Origin: a virus
Length of the DNA stretch: 40,835 nt
Reading direction: 5' to 3' (one strand)
IMG/VR virus record: IMGVR_UViG_3300046660_000139
Coordinates: 1-40,835 of that record
Below the pieces are notes generated by a model that saw nothing but the letters and a program-made list of their open reading frames with translations, made no database searches and was not told the DNA's origin. The position numbers and the translations under genes are program-made. Below, one piece after another: positions 37,027-40,835 of the stretch; position 1 is the stretch's first letter, and every line of letters begins with the position of its first letter.

Positions 37027-38972
37027 TGGTAAACGTTGCCTATCATACTCATACCTTTGATATTCCAACGGCAAGCGTGGCCGAAGCCGCTGCGGGGGCT
37101 AATGATACCAAGGCAATGACGGCTCTCGGTACCGCTGCGGCCATTGCTACTCAAGCGGCAACTATCCAGCAGGGCATAAATGCTGATAACGCTCTTGCCA
37201 TAGCGGAAACCGCAGCACAACAAGCGGCAAATCTCTCTGACATAGCAAGCCCGCAAGCGGCTATGCTAAATCTCGGTCTAAGCACATACTCTGTCGGGAA
37301 TTATGGATCGATCACGCCAGGCGACAACTCGGCTATCATAAATGCGGCTATCAATGCGGCGAATACGGCCGGCGGCGGCGTTGTTCTTCTTCCTGTCGGA
37401 ACAACGCCAGCATCGTCTATCATCCTGAAGGACAATGTCCGGCTTGTGCCGGCGGGGCGCGGATCCTCGCTTCTAAATATCGGAACAGACCCGTATTTTC
37501 TGAGGGCTGAGGGCTCACTCGGCGGTAGCGTATCTTTGACCGCAGACGCCGATGCGGGAGATAACATTGTCATCATCTCCAGCACCTCTGGTCTTTCTGC
37601 TGACGGCTATTTCCTGATCTCCGATAACTATTCCTACGCATCGACCGATGCCAACTACAAGTCTGGGGAAATCGTTCAAATCAAGTCGGTCGACAGCCCA
37701 ACGCAGCTTACCATTTTTGGAACACTAAGCGGGTCAATGGCGACGGGCGGAAGCTATACCGTGGCGAACTCGGCGAAGATCCAGCCAATCTCGCCTATCC
37801 TTTCGCCCATTGTGGAGGATGTCGAATTCCTTGGTGACAAGGCAGCTCTAACAACGGCTATCCATTCGGTATATGCGCTCGACGGAAGATTTAGCCCTCG
37901 CGTCCAGCACTATGGAAATATTGGCCTCCTAGTTCGCGGGGCTATAAATGGTGAAGCTGATAGTTGCTTTTTCGATGACCTGACCGACGATGTCGCGAAC
38001 GGTCATGCTGGCTATGGCGTTTGCATCGCTGGGCCATCCATGGGGTTTCGCGTCCATGATATCACGGCGAGACGTTGCCGCCATGGCATAACGACAATTG
38101 GCGGGGTGACAGGATACCCGCACGATCTCCTTGTCTCTGACTTTATCGCAATCGATACGTCTCAGGCTGGTTTTGATTGCCATAACTCTGTCGATGGCAT
38201 GACGTTGAATGATTGCTGGTCCATCCGTTCCGGCGGGGCAGGGGCGACGATCAGAGGGCGGAATGTCACTCTCCGAAACTTCCGCTCACAGAAGTCTGCG
38301 TCACATGGGGTCTATCTGGCGGAAGATGGCGTTAGCAATGTCACACTGTCTAAGGTCGAGATCGAAGACCCGGGCGGCCACGGCGTCGCAAGTAGCGTCT
38401 CCTGCACCAATTTGAGATTGACTGGCGTCGACATCTACAGAGCGGCGCTTGATGGCGTTCATCTCTTTGACACGGCAACATACGACAGCACTGGCCTTGT
38501 TATGAGGCAGGTCAGTGTTCTGGGGTACGGCTTGGGAACGACCTTGGCCAACGGTATCGTCACCACTGGATCAGTTACTACGACCGGAGCTATTATTGAA
38601 GGGTGTCTGGTTGCTCCTTTAACCGGATCTGCGGCTTATGGCATCCGTACCCTTGCGTTGACCGGGAGTGCCGTGATCGACAATAAGGCATCCGGGACGT
38701 TCTCATCTGCGGCGTTCAGTCTCGGTGCAAACATAGACCTTGGCAACAAACGAATCGATGGATCGGTTCCGCAGGTCAGACTTGACAGCACTACGTCGGC
38801 TGTCCGTGCAACAGGCCCAAGCACAAACCATGATCTTCTCCTTTTACCACAAGGGACCGGCGGAGTTGTTCGCTTCGGAACGTTTGCTTCGGAAGCAGAC
38901 ACTCCGATCGTAGGCTCGGTATCCATTAAAACGGCTGATGGCGTTGTTCATAAGCTGGCGACAATATCGTGA
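37026..38972 (+). CDS. Tailspike with pectate-lyase-type beta helix
   Basis: A 648-residue protein. The N-terminal part (about 1-90) is Ala-rich and helical, with similarity to spike head-binding segments. Then YGSITPGDNSAIINAAINAA, GGGVVLLPVGTT and VRLVPAGRGSSLL mark the start of a right-handed beta helix of the Pectate_lyase_3 type, running to about 580 (e.g. DGMTLNDCWSIRSGGAGATI, LRNFRSQKSASHGVYLAEDG). Such spikes bind and often cleave capsule or LPS sugars. Substrate unknown. Confidence 0.85.
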   Translation: MVNVAYHTHTFDIPTASVAEAAAGANDTKAMTALGTAAAIATQAATIQQGINADNALAIAETAAQQAANLSDIASPQAAMLNLGLSTYSVGNYGSITPGDNSAIINAAINAANTAGGGVVLLPVGTTPASSIILKDNVRLVPAGRGSSLLNIGTDPYFLRAEGSLGGSVSLTADADAGDNIVIISSTSGLSADGYFLISDNYSYASTDANYKSGEIVQIKSVDSPTQLTIFGTLSGSMATGGSYTVANSAKIQPISPILSPIVEDVEFLGDKAALTTAIHSVYALDGRFSPRVQHYGNIGLLVRGAINGEADSCFFDDLTDDVANGHAGYGVCIAGPSMGFRVHDITARRCRHGITTIGGVTGYPHDLLVSDFIAIDTSQAGFDCHNSVDGMTLNDCWSIRSGGAGATIRGRNVTLRNFRSQKSASHGVYLAEDGVSNVTLSKVEIEDPGGHGVASSVSCTNLRLTGVDIYRAALDGVHLFDTATYDSTGLVMRQVSVLGYGLGTTLANGIVTTGSVTTTGAIIEGCLVAPLTGSAAYGIRTLALTGSAVIDNKASGTFSSAAFSLGANIDLGNKRIDGSVPQVRLDSTTSAVRATGPSTNHDLLLLPQGTGGVVRFGTFASEADTPIVGSVSIKTADGVVHKLATIS

Positions 38973-39035
38973 TGCTGAACGTTGAGCCGCGACTTGGTGA
39001 CAATAACGAAGGTTCATATCTGATTGGCATTGCCT

Positions 39036-39059
39036 AGGCTCGCTCATGCGGGCCTTTTT
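39036..39059 (+). terminator. Intrinsic terminator before the lysis genes
   Basis: AGGCTCGC (39036-39043) pairs with GCGGGCCT (39048-39055, one T-G wobble) around the loop TCAT, followed by five T. It ends about ten bases before the ribosome binding site AAGGA of the holin-like gene at 39078, and lies 64 bases after the tailspike stop. Confidence 0.88.
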
Positions 39060-39077
39060 ATTTTCCAAGGACATCCC

Positions 39078-39290
39078 ATGAAACCGAAACTCGTGCGCCA
39101 GCCCGGGCGCGTTCTCGCGTGGTCTCTTTCCATGTGGTGCGTCTACCTCTCCGGGCTGCTCCAGATCGTTCCGTACGCCCTCCCTTATCTCGATGGCTAC
39201 ATTCCACGTTGGGCTTCCCTCGTCGCCCTGCTGGCCTCTCCGATCGGCGCCATCATCTATCAAGGAAACCTTCATGCCGATAAAAATTAG
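39078..39290 (+). CDS. Holin-like membrane protein
   Basis: A 70-residue protein with two hydrophobic segments (AWSLSMWCVYLSGLLQIVPY about 14-33; ASLVALLASPIGAIIYQG about 46-63) and charged ends, the topology of a class II holin or pinholin. It directly precedes and overlaps the endolysin gene by 17 bases. It would set the time of lysis by opening or depolarising the inner membrane. It is small for a canonical lesion-forming holin, which fits a pinholin partner of a SAR endolysin. Confidence 0.75.
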   Translation: MKPKLVRQPGRVLAWSLSMWCVYLSGLLQIVPYALPYLDGYIPRWASLVALLASPIGAIIYQGNLHADKN

Positions 39291-39777
39291 CCCTAAGAAG
39301 GGCGGCACGGCTGCGGTCGCCGCAGGCATCGCAATGGCCGTCACGACGTTAGCCGCGCCATCTGAGGGCTTCTATGGCTACGTCTATAAAGACCCGGTCG
39401 GGATATTGACCTACTGCTACGGCGAGACACAGAATGCCAAGGATATGAAGGGGCGCACCTTCAGCCAGCAAGAATGCATGGATCTTCTCAAGGTCCGCAT
39501 GGCTCACTACGAGCAGGGTAATGCAAAGTGCGTTCCGGGCTATGAGAACCTGTCGCCATATGTCCAGATGGCGTTCAACGACTTTAGCTACAACCTCGGG
39601 AACGGTGCGTTCTGCCAGTCATCAGCCGCAACCTATCTGCGCGCCGGCAATGTTCGTGCCGCCTGTGGACGGATCACGCTTTACAACAAGGCTCGGAAGA
39701 ACGGGGTTCTCGTGGAGCTTCCTGGCCTGACGAAGCGCCGCGCGCTTGAGCAGATGTACTGCTTGAAGGGGGCGTGA
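39274..39777 (+). CDS. SAR-type endolysin, GH24 lysozyme
   Basis: A 167-residue T4/P21-like muramidase. The catalytic triad follows the E-8-D-5-T pattern: Glu31, Asp40 and Thr46 in SEGFYGYVYKDPVGILTYCY. The later ENLSPYVQMAFNDFSYNLGN and GLTKRRALEQMYC are typical. The N-terminal GGTAAVAAGIAMAVTTLAAP (about 10-29) is a weakly hydrophobic Ala/Gly-rich segment, as in signal-anchor-release endolysins, which reach the membrane by Sec and are released when the potential collapses. Several Cys could regulate activity. ATG at 39274 has AAGGA upstream. Confidence 0.9.
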   Translation: MPIKISPKKGGTAAVAAGIAMAVTTLAAPSEGFYGYVYKDPVGILTYCYGETQNAKDMKGRTFSQQECMDLLKVRMAHYEQGNAKCVPGYENLSPYVQMAFNDFSYNLGNGAFCQSSAATYLRAGNVRAACGRITLYNKARKNGVLVELPGLTKRRALEQMYCLKGA

Positions 39778-40124
39778 TGTTCGGATTCGGGATATTCGAT
39801 TACGCAAAAATAATCGGTGGTGTCGCGATCGGCGCGGCTCTCGTCTTTTACCCGGCTCGCTGGATTGGCCAAGGCGAAGGAAAACAGATGGCGGCGACAG
39901 CTGCTCTTACAAAATCCGTGACGCTTCTCCGCGAAAGGAATGTGGTCAATGATCAGGTCTCTACTTCTGATGCTGCCGCTTTGTGCTCTGATTTCGGGCT
40001 GTCAGACGCCGACGCCACAGAATGCATGCGACGGTTGGCAGAAGCTACAGCCGAGCCTGGCAACGTCGGTAACAATCCTCCAAACGGATCGGCCGTTTGC
40101 CAACCAGGTCGCGGCCCACAATAA
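39777..40124 (+). CDS. Inner-membrane spanin (Rz-like)
   Basis: A 115-residue protein with an N-terminal transmembrane anchor (IIGGVAIGAALVFYPARWIG, about 10-29) and a periplasmic part with a helix (AATAALTKSVTLLRERNVVN) and acidic/Gly-rich end. It follows the endolysin by a one-base overlap (TGATG), and its 3' half contains the start of the o-spanin gene in another frame, the classic Rz/Rz1 arrangement. With its partner it fuses the membranes in the last lysis step. Confidence 0.78.
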   Translation: MFGFGIFDYAKIIGGVAIGAALVFYPARWIGQGEGKQMAATAALTKSVTLLRERNVVNDQVSTSDAAALCSDFGLSDADATECMRRLAEATAEPGNVGNNPPNGSAVCQPGRGPQ

Positions 40125-40152
40125 ATTCGGCCAATCGCAGAAATGCTGGTAG
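39949..40152 (+). CDS. Outer-membrane spanin lipoprotein (Rz1-like)
   Basis: A 67-residue lipoprotein in a frame different from the i-spanin gene, starting inside it and ending 28 bases beyond. The signal peptide MIRSLLLMLPLCALISGC has a good lipobox (LISGC, Cys18). The mature part is short with Pro and Gln (TPTPQNACDGWQKLQPSLAT). The ATG at 39949 has AAGGA upstream. The overlap with the i-spanin is the strongest evidence for the role. Confidence 0.82.
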   Translation: MIRSLLLMLPLCALISGCQTPTPQNACDGWQKLQPSLATSVTILQTDRPFANQVAAHNKFGQSQKCW

Positions 40153-40159
40153 CGCGATC

Positions 40160-40255
40160 ATGTTGTCAAAATCGGCAAGCCTTATTTTCTTCCTGCTCTT
40201 GGCCGGCACCCTCGCATGCGCGATCACTGCCGGCTTGATGTCTATTCCCCACTGA
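40160..40255 (+). CDS. Very small membrane peptide
   Basis: A 31-residue peptide (MLSKSASLIFFLLLAGTLAC at the start) with one transmembrane segment. It follows the o-spanin stop by seven bases. It may be a second holin-like or regulatory peptide of the lysis cassette; coding status is uncertain because of size. Confidence 0.45.
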   Translation: MLSKSASLIFFLLLAGTLACAITAGLMSIPH

Positions 40256-40267
40256 AAGAATCTCCGC

Positions 40268-40615
40268 ATGGCGCCTGCCGACGACAACTACATCCACCAG
40301 CAAATAGGCTCTCTCGCTGCAAAGGTCGATATGCTGATCGAGGCGACGCGCCGATCTGAAGAGAAGTCAGACGTGAGTAGGGCCTCTATGCATAGACGCA
40401 TGGATGAAGTCGTGGACCGGGTTGCCAAGGTCGAGAATACAACGTCTGCCGTTCAGGAGGATGTGAAGGAAATGCGGCCCGTGACCGATGATGTGAAGCG
40501 ATGGAAGCTCATGGGTCTTGGCGCGCTCGGTATGATCGGGATCGCCGGCATGGCGCTGGGGGTGTCATTTGCTGATGCGCTTAAGAGGATTGCTGCAATT
40601 GTTCTCGGAAGGTAA
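40268..40615 (+). CDS. DUF1515-like membrane protein
   Basis: A 115-residue protein. The N-terminal part (IHQQIGSLAAKVDMLIEATR, RRMDEVVDRVAKVENTTSAV) is a coiled coil resembling DUF1515, a rhizobial phage family. Near the C-terminus is a transmembrane segment (LMGLGALGMIGIAGMALGVS). It is the last gene of the prophage and may be an additional holin or holin regulator. Function is not known. Confidence 0.7.
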   Translation: MAPADDNYIHQQIGSLAAKVDMLIEATRRSEEKSDVSRASMHRRMDEVVDRVAKVENTTSAVQEDVKEMRPVTDDVKRWKLMGLGALGMIGIAGMALGVSFADALKRIAAIVLGR

Positions 40616-40708
40616 GACCGACCATTTCAAATTTGATAATGATATCAATGGGACGATATCTGGTCCCACCCATCTCTAAGTCGTTGATTTTGGCCAAATC
40701 TCGTATAA

Positions 40709-40835
40709 CTGCAGGGGTCGCCAAACCACATTGTAACTAATTGATTTTCCTATAGGTGCGACCGGGTAGGGTCGAAGGTGCGACCTACATTCTGTTCGAC
40801 AGGCGTTCCGACGCGCCTCGCGCGAGCTTTTTCTT
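40709..40835. repeat. Right copy of the 127-bp terminal repeat (attP-type junction)
   Basis: These bases are identical to 1000-1126 and run to the end of the window. They begin with the last 15 bases of tRNA-Arg, continue through the phage left-end spacer and reach into the integrase coding region (on the minus strand). A simple attR would switch to host DNA after the tRNA part. It therefore reads as the joined ends of the phage, or the start of a second tandem prophage. The copy is cut by the window, so its true end is not seen. Confidence 0.9.

Noticed and set aside
40649-40668. Inverted repeat TGGGAC/GTCCCA after the last gene
   Set aside because: There is no T-run, so it cannot be called a terminator; it may be part of the attachment region.

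Overview
The window is one temperate podovirus-like prophage (about 39.7 kb) in a chromosome of Rhizobiales type, most likely Rhizobium or Agrobacterium (an inference from gene style, the host tRNA/NDUFS4-type neighbourhood and high-GC codon use; no marker gene fixes the species). Host DNA covers roughly 1-1014: the 3' end of a DUF192-type gene, tRNA-Pro(TGG), a complex I accessory subunit gene and tRNA-Arg(TCT). The prophage is integrated at the 3' end of tRNA-Arg. The last 127 bases of the window (40709-40835) repeat 1000-1126 exactly. They include the last 15 bases of the tRNA and the last codons of the integrase, so the window ends by re-entering the left end of the phage: an attP-type or tandem-prophage junction rather than a normal attR.

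Layout. (1) 1076-9523, minus strand: a long early operon of tightly overlapping genes read leftward from a promoter at about 9600. It holds RecT/Bet, a Gp157-like protein, NinB, a zinc-finger protein, an acyl carrier protein, two HNH-type nucleases, several unknown proteins, a 58-residue protein and the tyrosine integrase. (2) 9578-10679: the immunity region, with an S24-type CI repressor on the minus strand flanked by two divergent promoters. Each promoter carries the same 16-base operator between its -35 and -10, and a small Cro/YdaS-like gene lies on the plus strand. (3) 10691-19231, mostly plus strand: DNA metabolism and replication, with a GapR/DUF2312-like protein, small zinc and membrane proteins, a C5-cytosine methyltransferase with a second long ORF overprinted in another frame, an adenine methyltransferase, DUF1064 and DUF559-like nucleases, a DUF1376 protein, a DnaA domain IV-like protein, a NinI-like phosphatase and a DUF6456-like candidate regulator. 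(4) 19238-20557: a candidate promoter with a 14-base palindrome, an Acb2/Tad1-type anti-defence gene closed by its own terminator, and two small genes. (5) 20725-38972: packaging, head, short tail, three ejection-type proteins, a virion lysozyme-like protein, a collar-domain fibre and a beta-helix tailspike, in P22-like order. (6) 39078-40615: a lysis cassette of holin-like protein, SAR-type endolysin, overlapping i-spanin/o-spanin and two more small membrane proteins.

How it works together. CI holds both early promoters through the shared operators. Leftward transcription gives recombination functions and excision/integration; rightward transcription gives methylation, replication and late genes. 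Intrinsic terminators sit directly in front of the ribosome binding sites of several late genes, which suggests graded expression or antitermination. The most unusual items are the overprinted ORF in the methyltransferase, the Acb2/Tad1-like protein, the phage acyl carrier protein and the 127-base terminal repeat.
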